NCBI GenBank assembly: GCA_031285245.1
Contig: JAITWN010000046.1
Coordinates: forward strand, 1 to 8,054
Reading direction: 5' to 3'
DNA length: 8,054 bases
Source: Chromatiales bacterium
GTDB taxonomy: Bacteria; Pseudomonadota; Gammaproteobacteria; SZUA-140
A program made the translations under genes and the position numbers. This document shows positions 1 to 7,500 of this stretch, piece by piece (the stretch's first letter is position 1; the number at the start of each line of letters is the position of its first letter). Below the pieces are notes generated by a model, which was given only the letters and a program-made list of their open reading frames with translations, was not told the origin of the DNA and made no database searches.

Positions 1-475
1 GTGTGGCACTCAGCTTGATGTCTGGCAGCGCAGTTTGGCTGAACCAGCGCCAAGTGATAAGACGGTGCAAGTGTGGCCGGATACAGAGCATCCGGCTGGA
101 TTTGATCCGCATGGTGCAAGCTGTGCTACACCAGTGCTGCAGACTTTGCATCATCTCGCCAGCAATCCTTGTGCTCGCGCCCTCGCGTGGTTGCGCGCTC
201 ATCGCGAAGATTTGGAATCGGCAGCCGGATGTCCTTTGGCAATGACGGGCGTTGCCGCTGCCGCGTTCCGCGATCTTGAATTCAGCAATGATCAGAGTGA
301 AATGCTATTCCTCCTGCTGCGCTTGCCTGGCGCAGCGGCGCATGCGCTTGAACAAAGAGAATCTGGCTATCGTCACTTCCCTTTCTTTGGAGCAGCGGTG
401 CGGATCGAAAATGATCCTGGCCCCTATCAGGCCAATGGTGAGGTCAACCACCAGCTCAATGAATCAGTCGCTTGA
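1..475 (+). CDS. Citrate synthase / citryl-CoA lyase-like protein, C-terminal part (cut by left edge)
   Basis: The reading frame is open from the left edge (first full codon at base 2) to a TGA at 473-475, leaving 157 visible residues; the true start lies outside the window. The visible part resembles the C-terminal half of citryl-CoA lyase / citrate synthase proteins. A GFDPHG stretch sits where the family has its GFGHP motif. A helical segment follows, then TGVAAAAFRDLEFS in place of the NVDG..AA..DLGF region, then LPGAAAHALEQRESGYRHFPF, which closely fits the family's C-terminal helix and conserved Ala-His. The aspartate that should be catalytic in the NVD position appears replaced (AMT), so citrate synthase activity is doubtful. 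It overlaps the next gene by one base (TGATG) and the two proteins look paralogous, suggesting a two-subunit complex. The family call is good; the function is not known. Confidence 0.7.
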   Translation, partial: CGTQLDVWQRSLAEPAPSDKTVQVWPDTEHPAGFDPHGASCATPVLQTLHHLASNPCARALAWLRAHREDLESAAGCPLAMTGVAAAAFRDLEFSNDQSEMLFLLLRLPGAAAHALEQRESGYRHFPFFGAAVRIENDPGPYQANGEVNHQLNESVA

Positions 476-1281
476 TGAGTACGCGCGATCTTACCGAGTT
501 TGAAGACAACTGGCCTACTGTCATGGGTGGGGTTTTCGCTGGTGAGCGCGTGGTGTTTCGCGGCGCCGATCTTTTTCATAATCTCTGCGATATGCGCTGG
601 ATGGAGTTATACCTCTATGGCATCACCGGCCGCCGCTTTGATGAGAAACAAGTGCTGTTTTTCGAAAGCATGTGGCCTATTGCAACGAGTTATCCTGATC
701 CGCGCATCTGGAATAATCGCATTGCATCGCTTGCTGGCACGACTCGCAGTACTGCTACGCTTGGCATCAGTGCGGCCACGGCGGTTTCTGAAGCCAAGTT
801 ATTCGGTCGCCAAATTGACATCCGCGCGATAGATTTTCTTCTCCGCGCGCGCAAGGCGGTGGCAGATGGTGTGAGCAGTCTTGAGGAGGTGATCCTCGAT
901 GAAATGCAGAAGAAGCGCGGCATCGCCGGCTTTCGCCGCCCGCTGATCAATGCCGATGAACGCATTGCTCCCTTCCTCGCCATCGCCAGAAAGTTCGGCT
1001 ATGAACATCGCCCGCACTTGCAATTCGCCTTTGAGGTCGAACGTTGGTTGCTGGAAAAGCGCTATCGTCTGAAGATGAACGCGGCCGCGTTCGGGGCGGC
1101 GCTGGCAGCAGATCAGGGGCTTAGCGCGCGCGAATATTATCTATTTCAAACCCCTTCATTCATCGCAGGCATGCTGCCCTGCTATATCGAAGCCAGTGAA
1201 CGCCCCGAGGGTTCTTTTCTGCCGCTGCGATGTACTCGCATCGAGTACACCGGTAGCGCGCCCAGAAAATGGGAGAAGTGA
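475..1281 (+). CDS. Citrate synthase / citryl-CoA lyase-like protein with altered active-site motifs
   Basis: A 268-residue protein, close to the usual length of bacterial citryl-CoA lyase-like proteins. The N-terminal W-P-T...G..F.G..V.FRG.DL region (residues 13-33) and the segment DPRIWNNRIASLAGTTRST (75-93) match the family. GFRRPLINADERIAPFLAIA (152-171) replaces the typical GFGHP...DPRA motif, and the C-terminus PCYIEASERPEGSFLPL...RIEYTG..PRKW (235-266) is characteristic. The usual catalytic positions look substituted: FGRQ (110-113) where HGGA is expected, Arg at GFRRP instead of His, and NAAAF (202-206) instead of NVDG. These alignments are by eye. ATG at 475 overlaps the previous stop (TGATG), so translation is probably coupled; TTG at 472 is a less likely start. 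No clear ribosome binding site precedes it. It may partner the upstream paralogue. No activity can be assigned. Confidence 0.72.
   Translation: MSTRDLTEFEDNWPTVMGGVFAGERVVFRGADLFHNLCDMRWMELYLYGITGRRFDEKQVLFFESMWPIATSYPDPRIWNNRIASLAGTTRSTATLGISAATAVSEAKLFGRQIDIRAIDFLLRARKAVADGVSSLEEVILDEMQKKRGIAGFRRPLINADERIAPFLAIARKFGYEHRPHLQFAFEVERWLLEKRYRLKMNAAAFGAALAADQGLSAREYYLFQTPSFIAGMLPCYIEASERPEGSFLPLRCTRIEYTGSAPRKWEK
1228..1252. repeat. Inverted repeat near the end of the second citrate synthase-like gene
   Basis: TGTACTCG (1231-1238) and CGAGTACA (1242-1249) are perfect 8-base inverted arms around a 3-base loop. After one mismatch (1230/1250) two more pairs extend the stem to 1228 and 1252. It lies inside the coding region (residues around CTRIEYTG), about 30 bases before the stop. 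No run of T follows, so it is not a standard intrinsic terminator. It could be chance, constrained by the codons, or a 3' RNA-stabilising hairpin. Confidence 0.5.
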
Positions 1282-1373
1282 TCACCACGCCGCATTCTTT
1301 ACTGTTTCGCTAAAGTACTGATTTGCGTAGTCGCTAAAGCTTGTATCCGATTATACAGCCCGCTGGGCAAACC
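1282..1373 (+). promoter_or_regulatory. Intergenic region with 9-base direct repeat upstream of the TonB-dependent receptor
   Basis: This 92-base gap separates the citrate synthase-like pair from the receptor gene and is the likely place for the receptor promoter. TCGCTAAAG occurs twice, at 1307-1315 and 1331-1339, 24 bases apart, which could be two operator half-sites on nearly the same DNA face, or chance. TTATAC at 1351-1356 resembles a -10 box, but no convincing -35 box lies at the right distance. No intrinsic terminator for the upstream pair is visible. The region just before ATG 1374 (GCTGGGCAAACC) holds only a weak ribosome binding site. Confidence 0.3.
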
Positions 1374-3458
1374 ATGAGATACAAAGTCAGCAAGTTCCTG
1401 GCAGCGCTTCCCTTCGTATTGACTTCCCACGCGTACGCGCAGCCCAGCGAAGAGGAAGAGTTGATGCGCGCCTTTGGAGGCGAGCATTTCATCAGCATCG
1501 CTACCGGTTCGAGTCAGCCTATTTCGCAGGCCCCTGCGGTTGCCTCCGTCATTACCGCGGAAGACATCAGAAAGATTGGTGCGCGCGATCTCGATGAGGT
1601 GCTGGAGACGGTACCCGGGATGCACGTATCGGTGGCGCCGCGTGCTTATCTGTCGCTCTATACCATCCGCGGCATTTATTCTGAAAATAATCCGCAAGTG
1701 CTCGTCCTGATCAATGGTATTCCCATCACCAATCTCTATGTTGGCAACCGGGGTGAACTCTGGGGCGGCATGCAGGTGAATGATATCGAGCGTATCGAGA
1801 TCGTCCGTGGACCCGGCTCGGCAATTTATGGTGCGGATGCGTTCTCGGGCACTATCAATATCATCACCAAGCAAGCCAAGGACATTGATGGTACCGAAGT
1901 GGGTGTCAGAGCGGGATCCTACAATACACGCGAAGGTTGGCTATTACATGGCACGCGCTGGCATGGCTTGGACATCGCGTTGTCTTTCCAAGCCCTCAAT
2001 ACTGATGGTCAGGATGGCATCATCGCCGCCGATGCGCAGACTTACTACGATGCTGTTTTTGGCACATCCGCCTCGCGCGCTCCGGGAGAGGTCAATCTTG
2101 AGCAAGATGCTATCGAAGCTCGCGTCGATATTTCAAAGGATGAGTGGCGCTTGCGCCTGGGCTATCAAGGAAGAAGTGGTAACGCAGGTGCAGGCACGGC
2201 TTATGTTCTAGATCCCGATGGTACGGGCAAGAGCCGCAGAATCAGCGTCGATCTCAGCCATAACACCGCCATCAGTCAGTATTGGGATTTGTCGACGGTA
2301 CTCAGCTATTTCGATACCAGCTCTCAAACTGATCTCACGCTCTACCCTGCCGGTGCTTTCGCTGGCACATTCCCTGATGGAATGATCGCTCGCCCTGATG
2401 TCTATGAGCGTCATACGCGGCTCGATTTTTCCGCGTTTTATCGCGGATTTGAAAATCATAGCGTGCGTATCGGCGCGGGTGCAGAGCATGGTGATATGTA
2501 CCGCACTAGAGAAAGCAAAAACTATGCTAGCGATGACTCTTTCTCACTACCCATTCCCTTGCCCAGTATCATCGACGTCAGCAATGATCCCAGCCTGGTT
2601 TTTATGATGCCGCACGTGCGTAATGTGCAGTATGTGTCTTTGCAGGACGAATGGGATTTTGCACCGCTGTGGCGACTGACCAGCGGTGTGCGCTACGACC
2701 ACTATTCTGATTTCGGCGATACATTCAATCCGCGCATCGCGCTGGTTTGGCAAACAAAGCCCGATTTCACCACCAAGCTGCTCTATGGGCGGGCTTTTCG
2801 CGCGCCGGCATTCAATGAGCTCTATAACATCAATAACCCGGTGGCGCTTGGCAATCCGAAGTTGAAGCCGGAAACCATCAATAGCTATGAACTGGCTTTC
2901 AATTTTCAAAACTCTCGAGAGCTGCAAACCAGCTTTAATCTGTTTTATTACGAGATGAGCAATGTGATTCGTTTCGTCGCCCCTTCTTACATTGCCCAGA
3001 ATACAGGGCAGATCGATGGATATGGTTTTGAGTTAGAGGCGCACTACGATCTGTCACGCAATCTGCAACTGCTGGGTAATTACGCCTACCAGCATTCTAT
3101 TGATCGGGATAGCGATAGCGAGGTGGCGAACGCGCCGAAGCAACAGGTTTATCTGCGCGGTACCTGGAATGTGGTGGCTGATCTCTATTTCAGCACGCAG
3201 GCGAAGTGGATCATCGATCGTGTGCGGGATTCCGAAGATTCAAGATCACCTGTGAGCGATTATGTGGTCACCGATATGACGCTGCGCTACAGACCAGCCG
3301 CCCGCCCATGGGAGCTGGCAGTTTCTGCGCGCAATATCTTCAACGAGGATGCCCGCGAACCGGCACCCCGCCTGATCCCAAATGGGCCGGCAATGATTCC
3401 TGAAGATCTTCCTCTGCCAGGACGTAACTTCTTTGTCGAGGCGAGATATAAATTTTAG
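1374..3458 (+). CDS. TonB-dependent outer-membrane receptor
   Basis: A 694-residue protein that imports a ligand across the outer membrane using TonB/ExbB/ExbD energy. Residues 1-22 are a signal peptide (Arg/Lys start, hydrophobic FLAALPFVL, cleavage after AYA). A short linker with ISIATGSSQPISQAP follows. The plug domain spans about 49-166, with SVITAEDIRKIGARDLDEVL, a VPGMHV turn, a TIRGIY strand, VLVLINGIPI, IERIEIVRGPGSAIYGADAF and ending NIITK. The rest is a beta-barrel of about 22 strands by family, with late-barrel features such as YGRAFRAPAFNELY and NPKLKPETINSYELAF. The chain ends in Phe (EARYKF), the usual outer-membrane insertion signal. ATG 1374 was chosen over TTG 1341 because it places the signal peptide at the N-terminus. 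The next two genes, a binding protein and a sensor kinase, suggest uptake tied to sensing. The substrate (metal chelate, cobalamin-like or other) cannot be told from sequence. Confidence 0.95.
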   Translation: MRYKVSKFLAALPFVLTSHAYAQPSEEEELMRAFGGEHFISIATGSSQPISQAPAVASVITAEDIRKIGARDLDEVLETVPGMHVSVAPRAYLSLYTIRGIYSENNPQVLVLINGIPITNLYVGNRGELWGGMQVNDIERIEIVRGPGSAIYGADAFSGTINIITKQAKDIDGTEVGVRAGSYNTREGWLLHGTRWHGLDIALSFQALNTDGQDGIIAADAQTYYDAVFGTSASRAPGEVNLEQDAIEARVDISKDEWRLRLGYQGRSGNAGAGTAYVLDPDGTGKSRRISVDLSHNTAISQYWDLSTVLSYFDTSSQTDLTLYPAGAFAGTFPDGMIARPDVYERHTRLDFSAFYRGFENHSVRIGAGAEHGDMYRTRESKNYASDDSFSLPIPLPSIIDVSNDPSLVFMMPHVRNVQYVSLQDEWDFAPLWRLTSGVRYDHYSDFGDTFNPRIALVWQTKPDFTTKLLYGRAFRAPAFNELYNINNPVALGNPKLKPETINSYELAFNFQNSRELQTSFNLFYYEMSNVIRFVAPSYIAQNTGQIDGYGFELEAHYDLSRNLQLLGNYAYQHSIDRDSDSEVANAPKQQVYLRGTWNVVADLYFSTQAKWIIDRVRDSEDSRSPVSDYVVTDMTLRYRPAARPWELAVSARNIFNEDAREPAPRLIPNGPAMIPEDLPLPGRNFFVEARYKF

Positions 3459-3504
3459 GCAACGATGAAATCGCCGTGCTATACCCCCCCCAACCGCCTT
3501 CTCC

Positions 3505-3538
3505 CCTTCGCAGCGATGCTTGCACATATCGCTTCGAA
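3505..3538 (+). repeat. Imperfect hairpin in the receptor / binding-protein gap
   Basis: The arms 3505-3516 (CTTCGCAGCGAT) and 3527-3538 (ATCGCTTCGAAG) pair at 11 of 12 positions, with a single mismatch (3510/3533) and a 10-base loop. It lies about 50 bases after the receptor stop. The downstream sequence (AGCGTGTTGTAGTTAG) is only mildly T-rich, so it is at best a weak terminator. It could reduce readthrough, protect the receptor mRNA 3' end, or act as a protein-binding dyad. Confidence 0.55.
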
Positions 3539-3554
3539 GAGCGTGTTGTAGTTA

Positions 3555-3568
3555 GCCGCTGCTGCGGC
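3555..3568 (+). repeat. Short GC-rich stem-loop upstream of the binding-protein gene
   Basis: GCCGC (3555-3559) and GCGGC (3564-3568) are perfect inverted arms around the loop TGCT. The stem-loop ends 22 bases before the ribosome binding site at 3591. No T-run follows, so it is not a terminator. It may just be part of the 5' leader, or an RNA element tuning downstream expression. Confidence 0.35.
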
Positions 3569-3590
3569 CGATATCCTGAAACTCTGTAAA

Positions 3591-3596
3591 GGGAGA
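3591..3596 (+). promoter_or_regulatory. Ribosome binding site fixing a TTG start at 3604
   Basis: GGGAGA, preceded by AAA, lies 7 bases before the TTG at 3604. This spacing is close to ideal, and there is no in-frame ATG before or within the signal peptide, so this site decides the start of the binding-protein gene. The next in-frame TTG (3610) would be 13 bases away and is less likely. Confidence 0.65.
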
Positions 3597-3603
3597 CCCG
3601 CTT

Positions 3604-4587
3604 TTGTTTTTGCCAGCGAGCGGTTTTTTCTACTGGATACAAGGACCGATCCGTCGGTATGGCACGATACTGTTTTTGTGTTTGTGCGCCGTCGTGAGCC
3701 CGGATGCGACAGCTGGAGAAGGTGCTGCAGTAGGCGTGCTTTACCCGGAGATCCGCGAGCCATTTCGTAGCGTTTTTCTCAGCATTGCCCGTGGCGTGAG
3801 CGATGAGCTTGGTCACGATACGCTGCTGCGCCCGCTCTCCGGCACTGAAAAACCTCAAGACATTCTGAATTGGATCTCCGAGAACAAGCTGGAGGCAGTA
3901 GTGGCACTCGGTAGTGGTGGCCCGGTGCTGAGCGATAATCTCAACGACTCGCCGGTGCCGATCATGGTCGGCGCGGTTCATATGTCGCAGGAACTGCAAG
4001 CCAAGCGCTACCATGGCATCACGCTCAGCCCCGATCCACAGCTTCTGCTCGAAAAGCTTACTACGCTCGTGCCGAGCGTAAAGCGCGTTACTGTCGTCTA
4101 TGGCCGTGGACGTGATGACTGGATGCTCGAGCGGGCGCAGCGCGCGGCAGGACCTCTAGGGCTTGAGATCAATGCGGTAGGCGTTGACCGGATACAGGAT
4201 GCCGCCAGTGCGTATCGAGACCATCTTGCCGTTCAGGAAAGCGTCACCGAAGCCTTATGGCTGCTGCAGGACAGCACAGTATTTGAAGAACAGGCGATAT
4301 TGCCCTTGATCCTCAAGCAGGCATGGAATCGCAAGCTGATCGTATTCTCAAGCAATCCTTCCCATGTACAGCGCGGCGTGCTGTTTGCACTCTATCCAGA
4401 CAATTACCGTATGGGGCGCAGTCTCGGCATCATGGCTCGTAGTATCCACCCCGGGAGGGATGAGCATGGCATGAAGCTGCTGGACGATTTGTCGTTGGCG
4501 TTCAATGTGCGTACGGCAGACCATCTCGGGCTGCGGGTTCCGAGGGAAATTCTCCGTGATATCGATTTACTTTTCCCGCTGAGATAA
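3604..4587 (+). CDS. Periplasmic ABC-type substrate-binding protein
   Basis: A 327-residue protein resembling the ABC_sub_bind family (PF04392, TrpX/YtrF-like binding proteins), which usually hand a small ligand to an inner-membrane ABC transporter. It has an N-terminal basic region (RR at 17-18), a hydrophobic core TILFLCLCAVV (21-31) and likely cleavage after ATA at 37. The mature part begins VGVLYPEIREPFRSVF and shows alternating beta-alpha segments of the type-I periplasmic fold: AVVALGSGGPVL, PIMVGAVHM, LVPSVKRVTVVYGRG, ALWLLQDSTVF, KLIVFSSNPSHVQRGVLFALYPD and YRMGRSLGIMA. The two Cys in the signal region do not form a lipobox. TTG at 3604 is chosen for its ribosome binding site and because it keeps the signal peptide. 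No permease or ATPase gene is adjacent. The following gene, 10 bases on, is a sensor kinase, so a role as a periplasmic ligand sensor is likely, though a distant transporter is possible. Confidence 0.85.
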   Translation: MFLPASGFFYWIQGPIRRYGTILFLCLCAVVSPDATAGEGAAVGVLYPEIREPFRSVFLSIARGVSDELGHDTLLRPLSGTEKPQDILNWISENKLEAVVALGSGGPVLSDNLNDSPVPIMVGAVHMSQELQAKRYHGITLSPDPQLLLEKLTTLVPSVKRVTVVYGRGRDDWMLERAQRAAGPLGLEINAVGVDRIQDAASAYRDHLAVQESVTEALWLLQDSTVFEEQAILPLILKQAWNRKLIVFSSNPSHVQRGVLFALYPDNYRMGRSLGIMARSIHPGRDEHGMKLLDDLSLAFNVRTADHLGLRVPREILRDIDLLFPLR

Positions 4588-4590
4588 GGA
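4585..4590 (+). promoter_or_regulatory. Ribosome binding site overlapping the binding-protein stop, for TTG start at 4598
   Basis: TAAGGA combines the TAA stop of the binding-protein gene with an AAGGA ribosome binding site, 7 bases before the TTG at 4598. The arrangement ties translation of the kinase to its upstream neighbour and supports the TTG start. The first in-frame ATG lies inside the first membrane segment (residue 30) and would destroy it. Confidence 0.7.
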
Positions 4591-4597
4591 TTGGATC

Positions 4598-7500
4598 TTG
4601 AGAATAGGCAAACTGCGCTGGCAGAATCTCGGCTTTCGCCAACAGCTCATTTTCTCGTTTTGCATCGGGGTGGTGATCGCCGGCATGATTTCTGCCGCGG
4701 CCATTTCCACGCTTTCCAAAGCTGCCATGAATGATCGCTTCATGCTCGATGGTGAGAAAGTGGTGCAGTCTCTGGCGGTACAGAGCACTCTTTCTCTGCT
4801 TTATGAGAGCGCTGACAACGTCAACGATTACGCGGAAACCTTGCTGAGCTCGCCTGATATCATTGGTGTCGCGGTGATTGATCTCGCCGGCATGCCGCTG
4901 CTATCTATCGGCACGGCGAGCGACAAGCAGATTGATGTGAGCTCGCTGTCACGGCAACAGATCACGAAGATCGAATCAAGATCAGACTGGCAGTTCATCG
5001 CGCCGGTATATACCAATCCGCTGCTTGAGAACTCTACCGATTCGCCGTTCACGCTGAATCCTGTGTTCCCTGAGCTGATCGGCTATGTGCAGGTGATCAA
5101 GGATAAGAAAATCCTGCACAAAGTTACCAACGACATCCTGAAAAGTAATTTTTTAATCAACATTCTGCTCTGCGCCAGTTTGCTTGGCTTGATGATGTTC
5201 ATCACCGGCAGGGTGTCTCGTCCGATCAATTTGCTTGCTCAAACGATGCGCCAAGGAATCTCTGGCAGATCCCACGTTCGCGTCATGGTTTCAGGTCCGC
5301 GCGATATTGCTGAGATGCAGAATGTATTCAATCAGATGATGGAAGTGCTGGAAGCGTGCGAGCTCGAGCTGAAAAAGACGCGCGATGCCGCGCTTGAGTC
5401 CGCTCGCATCAAGGGCGAGTTCGCATTCATCGTCACCCATGAGCTGCGCACTCCGCTCAATGGTGTGCTCGGTATGCTGGAGATTTTGCAGAATATGGAG
5501 CTTACCGAAAAGCAGAAGAACTACGTCGGTATTGCCAAAGAATCAGGAGAATCCCTACTAGAGCTGGTCAACGATATCCTGGATTTCTCGCGCTATGAGG
5601 CAGGGAAAATGGATGCTTCTGCGCAAGACTTCGATCTGCGCTGCATGCTCGACAATATCATTGGTCTTGCCGGTGGCAAGATTAACAGCGAGAACGTCGA
5701 TATCGGATTTTTCCTGAGCGCGGATGTGCCCCGCGCGCTGAATGCTGATGCTAGCCGATTGAAACAGGTGCTCTTGAATCTGGTGGGTAACGCGGCCAAG
5801 TTCACCAAACAGGGCGAAATTTCAATCTCTGCCGAGCGTACGCAGCACATCGTCGGGGACGGTTTTTTCCTGCGCTTTGAAGTCAGCGATACCGGTATCG
5901 GCATTCCCGAGCAGGTGCATGCCCAGATTTTTGAGCCTTTCCAGCAGGCGGATGCTTCAACGACGCGCAGTTATGGCGGATCTGGCCTTGGGCTTGCGAT
6001 CTGTAAGCAGATCGTTGAGGCGCACGGCGGTGAAATCGGCTTGCGCAGCACGCTTGGTGAGGGCAGTACCTTCTGGTTCACTTTTCCGGTTAGTTCGGCC
6101 GCGCAGGCGGTTTCGCCCATCGTCGTTGCTGATCATGCCTTGCAGGGCCAGCGCGTGTTGATGGCTGAACCAAGCGCGGTAATCCGAAAGCATGTCACTC
6201 AGATCTGCGAAGACTGGGGCGTGCAAGTGAAGACCGCTGTGACCTTGCAACAGATGCTCGATATGCTGGCAAGCGCAGACCATCCTTTCGATTTGGTGTT
6301 GGTTGCGGCCGGTATGAAAGGGCCGCAGGGGAAAACTCTCGAAAGCCTGCTTGCCATTGAACCTTTGTTGTTCCATACCCCACTCATTATTCTTGGGCAG
6401 ATGGCTGCTGCCGAGGAACATCATGCGAAGATACGTGCTGTAGTTGATAAACCCATCCGAGTGGCACTGCTGCATAAAGCGCTGACCGACAGTCTCGGTG
6501 CTGAGGCTGCGCCAGTAGCTCAGGCTAGCGCAGTTCAAGGAGCTACTGACGAAACCAAAGGCCGAATTTCCAATGTACTGGTAGTGGAGGATAACCGTGC
6601 CAATCAGATCGTGGTCTCCAGCATGCTTGAGCGCCTTGGTCTGTGCGCGACCATTGCTTCTAACGGCATAGAGGCCTTGGCGCTGATCGAGAAGCACCGC
6701 TTCGATGTCATACTGATGGATTGCAATATGCCAGAAATGGACGGTATCGAGACCACACATCGTATCCGTAATCTCCCCAGCGACGCTGCCCATACTCCGA
6801 TTATCGCTATGACGGCCAATGCCGCGGAAATCTATATGGAACGTTGTCTGGCGGCTGGTATGAACGATTGCATCTCCAAGCCGACCAAGCTTTCCGTTTT
6901 GCAGGACAAGCTACTGAGTGGAACTTTGCCGAGCATTCAAGCGGTGCCAAACTCCGATGAAGAGCCTGCGCTCGATGAAGAGGTGCTGGAAGAACTGAAA
7001 ACTGCGATTGGTGACGCGCTGCCTCGCTTGCTGACGGTATTTGCTGAGGATCTATCGGTTTATCTGGAGAAAATGCGCCAAGCGCTCAATGAAGGCATGG
7101 CAAGCCAGATTCATAGCATCGCCCATACCATCAAGGGCAGCGCGGGCAATATTGGCGCAAAGCGGGTAGCGGAAGTTTGCAAGCGTATCGAGACGGCGGT
7201 TCACGGTGCTGACCTTGGTGCCGTGCGTGCGCTTTATACGCTGGTGGTGAGCGAATCTGAGCGCTTGATCGCGCTCATCAAGCAGCGCATTGAGGTGATG
7301 ACGCAGGAAGAGTCGCATGATGAGCTTGCTAAAAGCGCCTCTGTGCAGAAAGAGCAGGCAGTAGCGTCGAGCATTCTCATCGTCGATGACGATCGCTCAA
7401 CCCGTATGAGCATGCGCGACATTTTGAAACAGGAAGGCTATCAGATTATCGAGGCAGAGGACGGCAAGAACGCGCTCGAGCTTTGCGGCGCTCACCCGCC

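Larger units (their letters stand above)
3459..3603 (+). other. Intergenic region between receptor and binding-protein genes
   Basis: This 145-base gap is long compared with the 10 bases between the next two genes. It contains a run of seven C (3484-3490), a long imperfect hairpin (3505-3538), a short GC hairpin (3555-3568) and a strong ribosome binding site (3591-3596). No convincing sigma-70 promoter was found. A 28-codon reading frame from ATG 3465 is present but has no ribosome binding site and a low-complexity product, so I do not call it a gene. Confidence 0.6.

Noticed and set aside
1278..1285. Palindrome GTGATCAC at the stop of the second gene as a terminator
   Set aside because: It is only 8 bases with no loop and no following T-run; it could equally be chance.
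1341..1373. TTG at 1341 as the receptor start
   Set aside because: It would add 11 residues before a good signal peptide and has no clear ribosome binding site.
1299..1874. Long reverse-strand reading frame of 191 codons opposite the start of the receptor gene
   Set aside because: It lies opposite the clearly real plug domain of the receptor, has no recognisable domain, and fits a shadow frame caused by codon bias.
3484..3490. Run of seven C as a phase-variation tract
   Set aside because: It is short, lies between genes, and is not placed between promoter elements or in a coding frame that I can identify.
3465..3551. Small reading frame of 28 codons in the gap after the receptor gene
   Set aside because: It has no ribosome binding site, and its product is low-complexity and spans the poly-C tract and the hairpin.
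3679..3714. Lipoprotein signal in the binding protein, because of the Cys pair in its signal region
   Set aside because: The residues before each Cys (LFL-C, CL-C) do not fit a lipobox, while ATA followed by Gly fits ordinary signal peptidase cleavage.
3340..4014. Reverse-strand reading frame of 224 codons spanning the receptor end, the gap and the binding-protein start
   Set aside because: Its product is rich in His, Arg and Gln with no recognisable fold, and it overlaps two well-supported + strand genes.
5957..6793. Reverse-strand reading frame of 278 codons inside the kinase gene
   Set aside because: It runs opposite conserved HATPase and receiver motifs; its composition is that of an antisense shadow.
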